DNA of 64,000 nucleotides, from NCBI RefSeq assembly GCF_041146795.1, contig NC_135170.1:36934159-36998158 (forward strand), written 5' to 3'. A model generated the notes under the pieces. It did no database searches and had not been told where the DNA came from. It was given only the letters and a program-made list of their open reading frames with translations. Shown in pieces: positions 19,161 to 28,110 of this stretch (its first letter is position 1; each line of letters opens with the position of its first letter). The DNA is from Maylandia zebra (Eukaryota; Chordata; Actinopteri; Cichliformes; Cichlidae). Both the position numbers and the translations under genes were made by a program.

Positions 19161-21770
19161 GTGAGTGCACACACGGTGACGTCAGTTTGTATTAAATGGT
19201 GACGGTCTGTCTTGAGCTGCTGGTGTAAAATGAGTGGATGTGACATAAGAGCTGCAGGTGAGTGAGGCAGGAGTCGTTAGTAGGTAGCGCGTGCTGAATT
19301 CAGGTCACATCACAGCATTTCAGTGATGTCACTGCCCACCGACCAATCAGATCTCCATTCCTGAACATCCCTCAGAGCGCTGTGTGCGAACAGTGTGTCA
19401 CATCTCTGTTTTCCTGCTGAGCATCAGTAATCACAGTCAGGTGGATTATTATCGTTGTGTTGTAAGCATGTATATCTGGACATGCTGACCCCAGATCAGA
19501 TTGATGTGTTCATATTTAACCTCAGATCCTGAAACAGAGTCAAACAGGTGGTGGTCAGAGTGACGGAGAGCGCAGAGCACATGCCTGCTCGACCAATCAC
19601 GTCCATCCACTCTGCTCTGATTCCCACGTCTCCTTCATCAGGCTGTGGGACAGGAAGTTTCACGTTTCCATGGATACAGCCTTACTGTGCAGCTGTGAAG
19701 CCAGAAACCAGTTTCTGCTGCTTCAGAACATTTCCTGTCAGATTTCTAGTCACCGTCTGATAGCACCTCTGAGGTTTGTGGCACTCTCAGAATCAAGTTC
19801 TGTGGAAGTCACATGACCCACCAAAGGCCCCTTTATAGACTGCCCCGCCCCTTTGACGTGATCGTGCTGGTTAAACTGTGAGCTAACAGCGAGGTGATAA
19901 CGTGAGCTCCATGTTGGGATTAGTGAATCAAGATAACAGCGATACCCTGGCTACTCGCTGAATACTTCTGATACTAAATCTATCAAAAGGAAACAGCGGC
20001 CTGTTTGTCATGATGATGATGATGATGAAGGCCAATGAAGACTGTCCACCTAAACACAGATGCAGGACAGGGGCGCTGCTAGGATCCTGAAGCCCTGGGG
20101 GCTTAGCCCAGCCCTGAAATATGTTTGGGTTTTACTTGATAACAGCAACTTTTTAACAGTCATGACTACAGTAACAGATGAGTGTGATGAAGCGTTCGTC
20201 TGTGAGACGGGATGCTGACGGTACGTAGGCGAGTTTAACAGCGTTCCCTGCTCCGCCTCAGAGCCTCTGCTTTTCACTGCTGCTGATCATCTTCTTCTTC
20301 ACGCCCGGGTCTTCTTCACCAGCCTGCTGCACTCTTCACCTCCTCGGCTCTCTCCTGTCCTCTTATGAGAACAATGTAAACAGTCATCAGAGTCAGCACT
20401 GAACACCAGCTGAGGACCCGCCCTCTGCTGCTCTCCAACCAATTACATCTGTCTACACAGTCACATGTCTTCCTCCTTACTTGATCGCTGTTTTCTATTG
20501 CACTATTTTATTTTTAGAGCACTTTAATAATCACTCTGTTGATGTCACTGCACTTTATTTCGTACAAACTGTCCCATGCAGTGTCCTGAGATGTCCACTA
20601 GATGGCACCAGTCCTCTGTGAACATGGAGCGTCAGTTACCATCAGTACCAGCACTGACACACCGTATTATCAAGGTTACTGCAGTAATACTGTGTACACA
20701 TGCAGTATACTTCGTTTAAAAGGCTTCAGTGTTGCAGTAGCTGATACTGCATGGATATAAAACCTGAGAACTTTCACTGTGTCATCACAGCATCCCCCGT
20801 AACCACGGTTACACACCATCCTGCAGCCTGTGCTCAATCTGAGCAGCTGCCTGATATTGTGTGTGTGTGTGTGTGTGTGTGTCAGGCCCAGCTGCATGCT
20901 GTCTTCTCGTCCTTCGGTCCTGTGTACCTGTTGAAGGTGAGCCCTAACGCTCCGCTCCACCCTCCTGGTTTTTACGCCCTCATCAAGTTCTTCTCTGCGG
21001 CTCACGCCGCTGCAGCTCAGCGCATCACAGACGGACGCCCGCTGCTTGACGACTTGCCGCTGAAGGTGACGACATTTTCTTCATCTTTGATGACCTTTGT
21101 GTGTTTTCCTGGAGCTCACCTGGCCATATTTGTGGGTTTTAGGTGAAGTTGAGCTCCAAGCAGACGCCTCACTTCCTGTCTGGCAGCAGCAGAGTTCTGA
21201 GCCATGCACACTGTCTGGAACTGGCCAATCACGTCCTGGGATTCAACGGCTGGACCTCTGACATCATCACAGTAAGCACTGCATCGATGTATTCAGGTGA
21301 GCGAGTGAGAGTGCAGGTGACTCACTGTCTGTCTGCTTCAGCTGAAGAAGCTCACCAACGAAGAAGAAGGCGAGGAGGAGGAGGGGGGAGGGGCCGGGCA
21401 GAGGAGGCTGAAGTTCGGCTGCGTGCTGCAGCTCCGCTTCCCTCATCACGGACAGACGAGCAGAGGAGCTGCGGTGCTGGAGGACTGCTTCACCTGCACA
21501 GGTGAGGGCAGGGAGAGCCCGACACTTTGAACATTGCTGCCTGGTTATTCTGGTCTAAGGTGTGTGTGCGTGTGTGTGTGTGTGCGTGTGTGTGTATGTG
21601 CGCGTGTGTTTCAGGTCCAGATGTGTTCCTGCAGAGGTGCTGCAGGCTGCAGAGGTTGGTCAGAGAGAAGGCTCTGGTTCAGGCCTTCAGCTCCGTGCTG
21701 CTCATACTTCTAGGTACTGCAGTACTCTAAATACTTTAAATACTGCCGTACCTGCAGCACTGACTCTGCT

Positions 21771-21840
<70 letters not shown>

Positions 21841-22119
21841 TGTGCGCGAGTGCGCAGGTAACGGGAAAGTGATGGTGGAGGTGAAACAGACCCCTGATCA
21901 GTTTTTAGCTGATGACACTGAAGGAGTCCTGCAGGTAATCTCACCTGTTGACTGTGTGTGTGGGAGGGTAGGTATGGGGGGTTAATGCCTTTAATTAAAC
22001 CCTCACACGGGGGGGGTGTGTGTGTGTGTGTGTGTCAGGTGAACGAGTTTTCCTGGACAGAGGGTCCTGCTGATGAAGAGGAGGCTGACGATGCAGAGTG
22101 GGCTCTGACTGTGTCGTAG
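19062..22119 (+). CDS. rdm1: RAD52 motif-containing protein 1
   Basis: Seven exons (19062-19160, 20886-21065, 21143-21271, 21342-21501, 21615-21713, 21858-21934, 22039-22119) join without a phase break to 274 residues; the human protein has about 284. The start MEAEVVDFRVPVESNKTVLV and the RRM segment (VFSSFGPVYLLKVSPNA, PGFYALIKFFSA) align with vertebrate RDM1. So do the RD motif region (CLELANHVLGFNGW) and the acidic C terminus. RDM1 is a nuclear RNA/DNA-binding protein of the RAD52 motif group, linked to the response to DNA damage. An acidic insert (EEEGEEEEGGG) in exon 4 is fish specific or local. All donors and acceptors are GT/AG. Confidence 0.93.
20595..20609 (+). promoter_or_regulatory. 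CTCF-like motif in rdm1 intron 1
   Basis: CCACTAGATGGCACC fits the CTCF core CCASYAGRKGGC. Single site, occupancy unknown. Confidence 0.35.
20861..20882. repeat. (GT)n microsatellite at rdm1 exon 2 acceptor
   Basis: GT dinucleotides that form the polypyrimidine-poor region right before exon 2. Confidence 0.9.
20886..21065 (+). CDS. rdm1: rdm1 exon 2 (RRM)
   Basis: 60 codons between a GT-repeat-derived acceptor (GTGTGTCAG) and AAG|GTGACG. An internal GTGAGC at 20937 is not used, because the family sequence continues through it. Confidence 0.9.
21143..21271 (+). CDS. rdm1: rdm1 exon 3
   Basis: 43 codons, acceptor GTTTTAG, donor ACA|GTAAGC. Holds CLELANHVLGFNGW. Confidence 0.9.
21342..21501 (+). 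CDS. rdm1: rdm1 exon 4
   Basis: Acceptor CTTCAG, donor ACAG|GTGAGG, ends in phase 1. Contains the acidic GAG/GAA run. Confidence 0.88.
21615..21713 (+). CDS. rdm1: rdm1 exon 5
   Basis: Acceptor GTTTCAG, donor CTAG|GTACTG, phase 1 to 1. VREKALVQAFSSVLLILL matches the family helix. Confidence 0.88.
   Translation, partial: VQMCSCRGAAGCRGWSERRLWFRPSAPCCSYF
21774..21840. repeat. (GT)n microsatellite before rdm1 exon 6
   Basis: About 30 GT units then GCGCGTGTGCGCGAG, ending 18 bases before exon 6. Length variation could affect splicing. Confidence 0.95.
21858..21934 (+). CDS. rdm1: rdm1 exon 6
   Basis: Acceptor GCGCAG directly after a (GT)n array; donor CAG|GTAATC. GNGKVMVEVKQTPDQF is conserved. 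Confidence 0.88.
22039..22119 (+). CDS. rdm1: rdm1 exon 7 and stop
   Basis: Acceptor GTGTCAG after a short GT run; 26 codons and TAG. Acidic end EEEADDAEW. Confidence 0.88.
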   Translation: MNEFSWTEGPADEEEADDAEWALTVS

Positions 22120-22474
22120 ATCAGGACTGTGGGTGGGTGTGACGTGTTTCTGAGAGGAAAGCTTTCAGGTGTAGAAACAAAACAACGGCGCTCCCCGACG
22201 CGACGCTCCGGCTGTACGAGGACGGGAAAACTGATCCTGAGATCCAGAAGCTCATGGCACACACACAGCTGTGAAACAGCACCGATCAGCTGTGCGTGTT
22301 GCCCTCTCTGCAGCAGTGAATCATGATTTTCCACACAGCTGTTTAGCGTTCCCTCATTATTTATGTTTTGGTTTGAGGTTTTATTTTGAATCGCCAGGCT
22401 GGATTTTCTTGTTGTTGTTGTCGTTTCTTGTGTCAGTTTGATTCTTTTTAATAATTAGTATAAAAGATCTGTGA

Positions 22475-22480
22475 AATAAA
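22475..22480 (+). terminator. rdm1: rdm1 polyadenylation signal
   Basis: AATAAA (in GAAATAAATAAAAGC) 356 bases after the stop codon, just before a LINE 3' fragment. Confidence 0.55.
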
Positions 22481-22524
22481 TAAAAGCACTGACTCAGTTT
22501 GTGGATGTCCATCAGAGAACTCTG

Positions 22525-22680
22525 ACAATAACTCTTGTCATTGCATGGTCCTACATGACAGTCAACACAACACCACACAGTAACTTAACTAAACTTAATA
22601 ACATAAAGAATAAGTGTATGTGTATTGCACACTGTTATTATTGCACCTTGTTATACATATGTCGTTATTGTTGTTAGACA
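22525..22680 (-). mobile_element. LINE 3'UTR fragment
   Basis: CTCTTGTCATTGCATGGTCC and GTGTATGTGTATTGCACACT match the 3'UTR of the LINE at 17521-18345 (same orientation). Confidence 0.65.
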
Positions 22681-22689
22681 CAATAACAT

Positions 22690-23135
22690 AAGTATCTACT
22701 CAAAAAGTGGGAATTTAATGTGTTAACTGATTTGACAGAAATAACACATTTAATCGCACTTTGCTTTCCAAGCAAAGACAAAAGGGGACCACTGCATGAT
22801 TTCCTGATAAACCAGTTATACTGATGCACACATCAGAGCTATGTTGCTAGGACTGATCAGAAAACGTTATCCCGACAGAAGTGGTGTTGTGCAGAAAGTG
22901 AGTTTGCATACCACCGAAGCACTTCAACCTTACGGTATCATCTGAATGCAAAACATGTTGCAGCGAGCACAGAAAATGTGGCAGCTGTTAGCAGCCTCAG
23001 CACCAACAAAAGGTGCTGGCAGTAGTGATGGGAATTCCGTCTCTTTTCAGAGAGCCGGCTCTTTCGGCTCCCAACTGGCACTTCAGGTTCTTTTGTTGCT
23101 TTAATTAATTTATTATCAAGAACAATAAAAAATAT
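22690..23135 (+). mobile_element. hAT remnant with half a BED zinc finger
   Basis: The plus frame near 22896-23028 reads FAYHRSTSTLRYHLNAKHV, the H-x-N-x3-H end of a BED finger. A CAGTAGTGATGGGAATTCC-type end follows at about 23022, with AGAGCCGGCTCTTTCGGCTC. A stop follows the finger. No transposase core is left. Confidence 0.5.
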
Positions 23136-23179
23136 GTACAAAAGGAATTACTAATGTAAAAAAAATCCTGGCTTTATCC

Positions 23180-23542
23180 ATATATGTTTATTAGAGGTGC
23201 AACGATACACACAATTCACGGTTCGGTTCAATACTTTGGTGTCACGGTTCGATATTTTTTCGATACAATTTAATTTCTCATTTATTAAAATTATAAATAT
23301 ATATTTTAACTCAAAAGTACAGTTTTTAAATTTAATGTTGCTGAAACAACAAAATAATAATAATAAAAAAATCTATCTGATGGAGAAATCCCTCATCTTT
23401 GGAAAAGAAAGTTTATTACAGAGAAATGGCTCTTTCCAAAATAAAAGCTATACTATACGCTTCTTCTGGGCTATATTCTCAGCAGCATATTAAACATATC
23501 AGGTCCCCATAAGGAGAATCCTGTGCTAACGGCTGTCTAAAT
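23180..23542. mobile_element. hAT-like fragment (GTGCAACGATAC end)
   Basis: AGAGGTGCAACGATACACAC followed by GGTTCGGTTCAATACTTTGG resembles ends of fish hAT elements. It is the host into which 23543-23857 inserted. Confidence 0.4.
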
Positions 23543-23857
23543 CAGCGGTCCCCAACCTTTTTTGCGCCACAGACAATGCCCAACAATATTTTCAAAGACC
23601 GGCCTTTTAGGTGTCACGGATAAATACAACAAAATAAAACTAGTACCGGTACCGAAAAAAATAAGATTTATTCATAACACACGTGAAAAGACCCAGGAAA
23701 ACCGAGCTGACGATAAAAACGATAACAAAATAACGCTGAAAACCGATAAAAACCCTGAAAACCAAACATTTCACACCTGAGCCTCAACTCTCGCGGCCCG
23801 GTACCAAACGACTCACGGACCGGTACGAGTCCGAGGCCCGGGGGTTGGGGACGGCTG
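23543..23857. mobile_element. non-autonomous hAT element, 315 bp
   Basis: Ends CAGCGGTCCCCAACC and GGTTGGGGACGGCTG form imperfect TIRs. Perfect 8-bp target duplication GTCTAAAT at 23535-23542 and 23858-23865. 8-bp duplications are the hAT hallmark. Confidence 0.85.
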
Positions 23858-23976
23858 GTCTAAATGACTCGGGTAAAGTTTGTAGCATGCTGCTTGTTGT
23901 TTTTGTCTGCTTCCACTTGTCTTTGCACGAGGATGATGTCAGAGTAAATGTGCAGTCATATTCGTTGTGTTCCCAC

Positions 23977-24114
23977 TAGTGCTGTCAGCGTTAATCTGAA
24001 ATGACGTTAACGCCACAACAGGGCAAATCTCCGTTAACGTGCTACCGCGGATCGCCCCGTGCGTGGGGCTGGACGGCGTCAACACGTTAACGAGCTAACT
24101 GCGCTAACGCACTA
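23977..24114. mobile_element. short hAT-type MITE, 138 bp
   Basis: Ends TAGTGCTGTCAGCGTTAA and CTAACGCACTA. Perfect 8-bp target duplication GTTCCCAC at 23969-23976 and 24115-24122. Rich in GTTAAC/TTAACG motifs. Confidence 0.8.
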
Positions 24115-24579
24115 GTTCCCACCCATGTAATTGAGCATTGCGTGGCACATCCGACATACTGTTTTACTTTAGTCCATGACGCGCTTACCTTCAGGGTCAT
24201 ACGTCACATGAAAACCAAAATAGTTCCAAACGCCAGATCTGAATGAGGGTGGGGGAGGTTCAATTTGCCATGTTGCAAGGCGCTTAACTTCTGTCTTGCT
24301 AGCTTGCCCTGCGCTCAGTGAATCTGCGTTCGACTACTCCGCCTAGGCTGCACTGTCGAGCGCAGATCCACTGAGCGCTCAACACAGACAGCATCGTCAG
24401 AAGGAAAGTTGATAAAATAAATTGTCTGTGAAGGTTCTCAGTCATCCAGGTCATCGTAGTCAAAGGAGCTTGCAAAGAAAAGCGTCTGGACTTCTTTAAG
24501 TTGCTTGAAGACGTTTCACCTCTCATCCGAGAAGCTTCTTCAGTTCTAAGGTCAAATGGTGGAGAGTCCCAGATATAAC

Positions 24580-26013
24580 TAGGGATGGGTACCGGTGTCC
24601 GGTGCCATGATGGCACCGGTTCTGACATAAACGGTAGTAACCAGACCGAAAAGCAGCACACATTTCGGTGCTTTATTTCGGTGCTTTTTTTTCCTGAGCT
24701 GTGATACACTTCTAGCCAATCATTTTACGTTTCCGAGGATAGTAGGCGGGGCCAGGTACGTACGTTCTTTTATGCAGAGCTACAGATTAAAAATGCCCAA
24801 GGCGAAGCGGTCAAAAGTCTGGCTGTACTTCACAGCAAAAGATGCAAACTCAGCAGCAACAAGTGCTTTAAGCTGATACTGTGATACTGTCAAAGGAGGT
24901 AACACCTCAAATCCGATGAAACACCTGGCGACGCATAGCGGTTTTTTTTCCCCAAAAACCAAGAAATGCACTGTATTTGATAGCTTGCTGCGAGACCTCA
25001 CACCGAGCGCATCTACTGCGGTGTGGTGCCTGTTATCGGACCCGGAGTTAGCAACATACCCAAAAACACGAAGAGGAGAGTCCTGGCCCCTAGCCCTGCC
25101 AGTGTAGCAGAAATGATGACGGATGATGATGGCAGCAGCAGCAGCCGTTCTTCTCTGCGTGAGTAATTTACGTTGAGTAGGCTAACCACGTTATTAAATT
25201 AATGCATGTAAGGTGAACTAGCAAACATCATCATAGCTACATGCGGCTGTCTTCTTGTTTGATGGCAGATACTCCCTTCACCCTGGCCAAAAAGGCTAAA
25301 ATGACCAAAGAAAAAGAGGGAAACAGCTGAACATGAGCGGTTTTTGGACAAAGTTTGTGTTTTTTCCATTGTTTATGCACTGCTTCCAGCCAAGAGTGAT
25401 ACCATATATGCCCTATAGCTGCAGAAAAGGCTAACATTATCTTTTTACAAAAACCAAATCAAATCACTTTTATTGTCACATCACATGTGCAGGTACATTG
25501 GTACAGCACATGTGAGTGAAATTCTTGTGTGCGAGCTTCACAAGCAACAGAGTTGTGCAAAATACAATAATGTAAACAAGCAAAATACAAGAATGGCTAC
25601 ATCTGAAACTAATAAATATATGTACAATATATAATAGTATATGCATTTCTGGATGTGTATACTAAATATTTTCCTACGTGTGTGTGTGTGTACACATATT
25701 TTACAAATTAAATAGAGTAAACAATAAATAAAATATATAAAATATACAGAGTTGAGACATGTGCAAAACAGTGGCATTACTGTACAGTATGGAGTGCATA
25801 ATGTTAAAGTTCCAGTAGTGAAGCTGAGGTGTCTATGACGTGTTCAGCAGTCTGATGGCCTGGTGAACCAGCTGAACATGAGAGGTTTTTGGACCAATTT
25901 TGTGTTCTCCATTCTTTAAGCACCGGTTTGAGCACCGTTTAAGCACCGGCACCGTTTCAAAAGTACCGATTTGGCACCGGTATTGGATAAAACCTAAACG
26001 ATACCCATCCCTA
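24580..26013 (+). mobile_element. hAT element with BED-finger remnant, 1434 bp
   Basis: TIRs TAGGGATGGGTACCGG and its counterpart ending CGATACCCATCCCTA; perfect 8-bp target duplication GATATAAC at 24572-24579 and 26014-26021. The plus frame from 24794 encodes a BED-like finger start (KAKRSKVWLYFTAKDANSAA) and MKHLATHSGFF, with stops between. A LINE fragment interrupts it, and CAGCTGAACATGAG..GGTTTTTGGA occurs twice (25327 and 25869). Confidence 0.85.
25447..25867 (-). mobile_element. 5'-truncated LINE 3' end inside the hAT element
   Basis: Reads on the minus strand from QAIRLLNTS plus stop (about 25840-25866) through a 3'UTR to a tail of AATC units at 25455-25465. Confidence 0.65.
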
Positions 26014-26334
26014 GATATAACCTAGTGGGAGTGACCCTCCACAGAGTATGTGTGGTGTACAATTACATCAAGTACACCAAGTGATGCAGTGAAGATAAAC
26101 ACTAACCGGCCAGCCAGTCACAGTCTGCTGATACTGCCTTCATGAACTAAACAAGCCGTCACTGTAAATCATCCAAGGACAATAGTTGCAGTCAGAATAA
26201 TTGATACTCATCTATATATGAATATCTACTGACTCATTGACCTTCAAATATTTCAAACAGGTCTGCTGGCTGAGAGACAATAAATGATGTGTTTTATCTT
26301 TCATTTGCTCCTGTTGATCCTGAAATGACCAAAG

Positions 26335-27330
26335 ATGCCAGGAACTTTAGCTAAAGTAGACCCTGAGCACATCACTGCAGGTAAACAACAACGACTCAGA
26401 GTGCAGACAGTGGACTCTGGACTTTGTGGACTGGTGTCAGCAGAACCACCTGCTGATCAACGCCGGGAAAACCAAGGAGTTGGTGGTGGACTTCCGGAGA
26501 CGCAGACCCACCACACTGACAGCGGTGAACATCCAGGGAGTGGACATTGAGATAGTGGACTCTTATAGGTACCTGGGTGTTCACCTGAATAATAAACTGG
26601 ACTGGAGCCACAACACTGATGCTCTTTACAGGAAGGGTCAGAGCAGACGCTACCTGCTGAGGCGGCTGAGGTCATTTGGAGCACAGGGAGCGCTTTTAAA
26701 GACCTTCTATGACTCTGTGGTGGCATCTGTCATTTTTTACAGTGTTGTATGTTGGAGCAGCAGTTTATCGGCAGCTGAGAGGAAGAGGCTGGATAAACTC
26801 ATCAGGAAGGCCAGCTGTGTTCTGGGATGCACCCTGAACCCAGTGCAGGTGGTGGGAGACAGAAGGACTCTAGCCAAAATAACATCTCTGATGGACAGAG
26901 TCTCCCAGCCCATGCATGTAAATGTTGCTGAACTGCAGAGCTGCTTCAGTGACAGACTGCTGCATCCTCGATGCATGAAGGAGCGTTTCTGCAGGTCCTT
27001 CCTCCCTGCAGCTGTCAGACTGCACAATCAGAACTGCTCCCAACAAACACAGATGTTTACATCTGCGCTGTAACTGCAATAATTTAATCAACCAATTCGC
27101 ACTACAACCTGGTTTGCCTCTTATCTGTAGTTATTTTTATTTAATTTAATAACTGTACAGTACTCTCTGTATATAGTAACCATTGTCCTTAATGTAAATA
27201 TGTAAGAAAAATTGTGTATGTTTCTGTTCTGTGTCCTGTGTACTGTTTGTTTGTATATGTGTCTTTCTGGCTGGTGTTACAACCAAATTTCCGCTTGTGG
27301 GACAATTAAAGGATTAATCTATTCTATTCT
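26335..27330 (+). mobile_element. LINE 3' half with (ATTCT)n tail
   Basis: The open frame 26426-27073 (215 aa) encodes NHLLINAGKTKELVVDFRR, SYRYLGVHLNNKLDW and VASVIFYSVVCWSSS, the C-terminal part of a fish non-LTR reverse transcriptase (CR1/Rex1-like by resemblance). The 3'UTR ends AATTAAAGGATTAATCTATTC at about 27320. It is 5' truncated, but the remaining frame is intact, so a young copy. Confidence 0.8.
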
Positions 27331-27921
27331 AAACAGCAGAGCCAGTTATACAAAAAATAGTTTAATATCATTGACAAAGACACTGATATGCAGTTAACGC
27401 ACCCACATTTTACACAGACTTTCAAGCGCAGTCAGAAATATCACAAATATACAAAAACAGCCTGTAAAAGTACACGAGACACCAAACAGTTTCACAGAAG
27501 AGCCGACCGCACCTAAAGGCAACCGGGATGGTTTTACTAACAGCTTTCTCAAAGGAGATTTTATGGGGGTCCTTGAAGGCAGCACAAAGACACGACTGCT
27601 GCCATATTAAAGGAGCAGTCCCCTCATTTTGATTCCAGCCCTTTAAAGGAAAACACCAATCTGTTTCCAATCAATCCATGGCTAAGAGATGTACACATAT
27701 ACACACAGATCAATAACCAATCATCTATAATCAATCGTCTGTGCTTGCTGTCAGCTGGAAACCTCACATCTCCGTCTACAATATGAACGTAAACACATTA
27801 CGAGGTTTTCACATGACAGCAGACTCACACTGGCAGTGTGTTGGTCCAGTTAGAACTGGTTTGTTTTGGCCTAGTCCAGTTTGGTCTGGTCTGGTTTATT
27901 TTTTCAGACGCTGAGAGTCTC

Positions 27922-28110
27922 TCAGTGAGTCTCAGTCCAAGAAGTGACCCAGTGTTTCGGGGACTTCCTGTTTCGACATGAGGAGACTTGGTCCTGGATC
28001 AGGAATCCGTCAGCATCCATGTGCTGCTGTTGTAGGTCGTCTTTACCCATAATCCTCCCCTGATGGAGCGCCACCGCCCGCCACACCCCCTGACGCAGAA
28101 AGAACCCACA
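27922..28110 (-). CDS. itga3: itga3 alternative last exon B
   Basis: Acceptor CTCTGCAG, then [19 protein letters not shown], ending [11 protein letters not shown] and stop at 27922-27924. KHWVTSW marks the mammalian alpha-3B tail. Both tails start with the same CGFF codons in phase 0, so exon 26 can join to either. Confidence 0.9.
   Translation of the reverse strand, partial: CGFFLRQGVWRAVALHQGRIMGKDDLQQQHMDADGFLIQDQVSSCRNRKSPKHWVTSWTETH

Larger units (their letters stand above)
24425..26100. repeat. dispersed repeat interrupted by hAT element
   Basis: GAAAAGCGTCTGGACTTCTT...GAGAAGCTTCTTCAG (24475-24545) is the repeat also seen at 13848-14170. It continues after the hAT insertion at about 26022 with CTAGTGGGAGTGACCC. 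Confidence 0.5.

Noticed and set aside
20937-20942. GTGAGC donor inside rdm1 exon 2
   Set aside because: The family sequence continues across it (KVSPNAPLHPPGFYALIKFF), so it is not used as the main donor.
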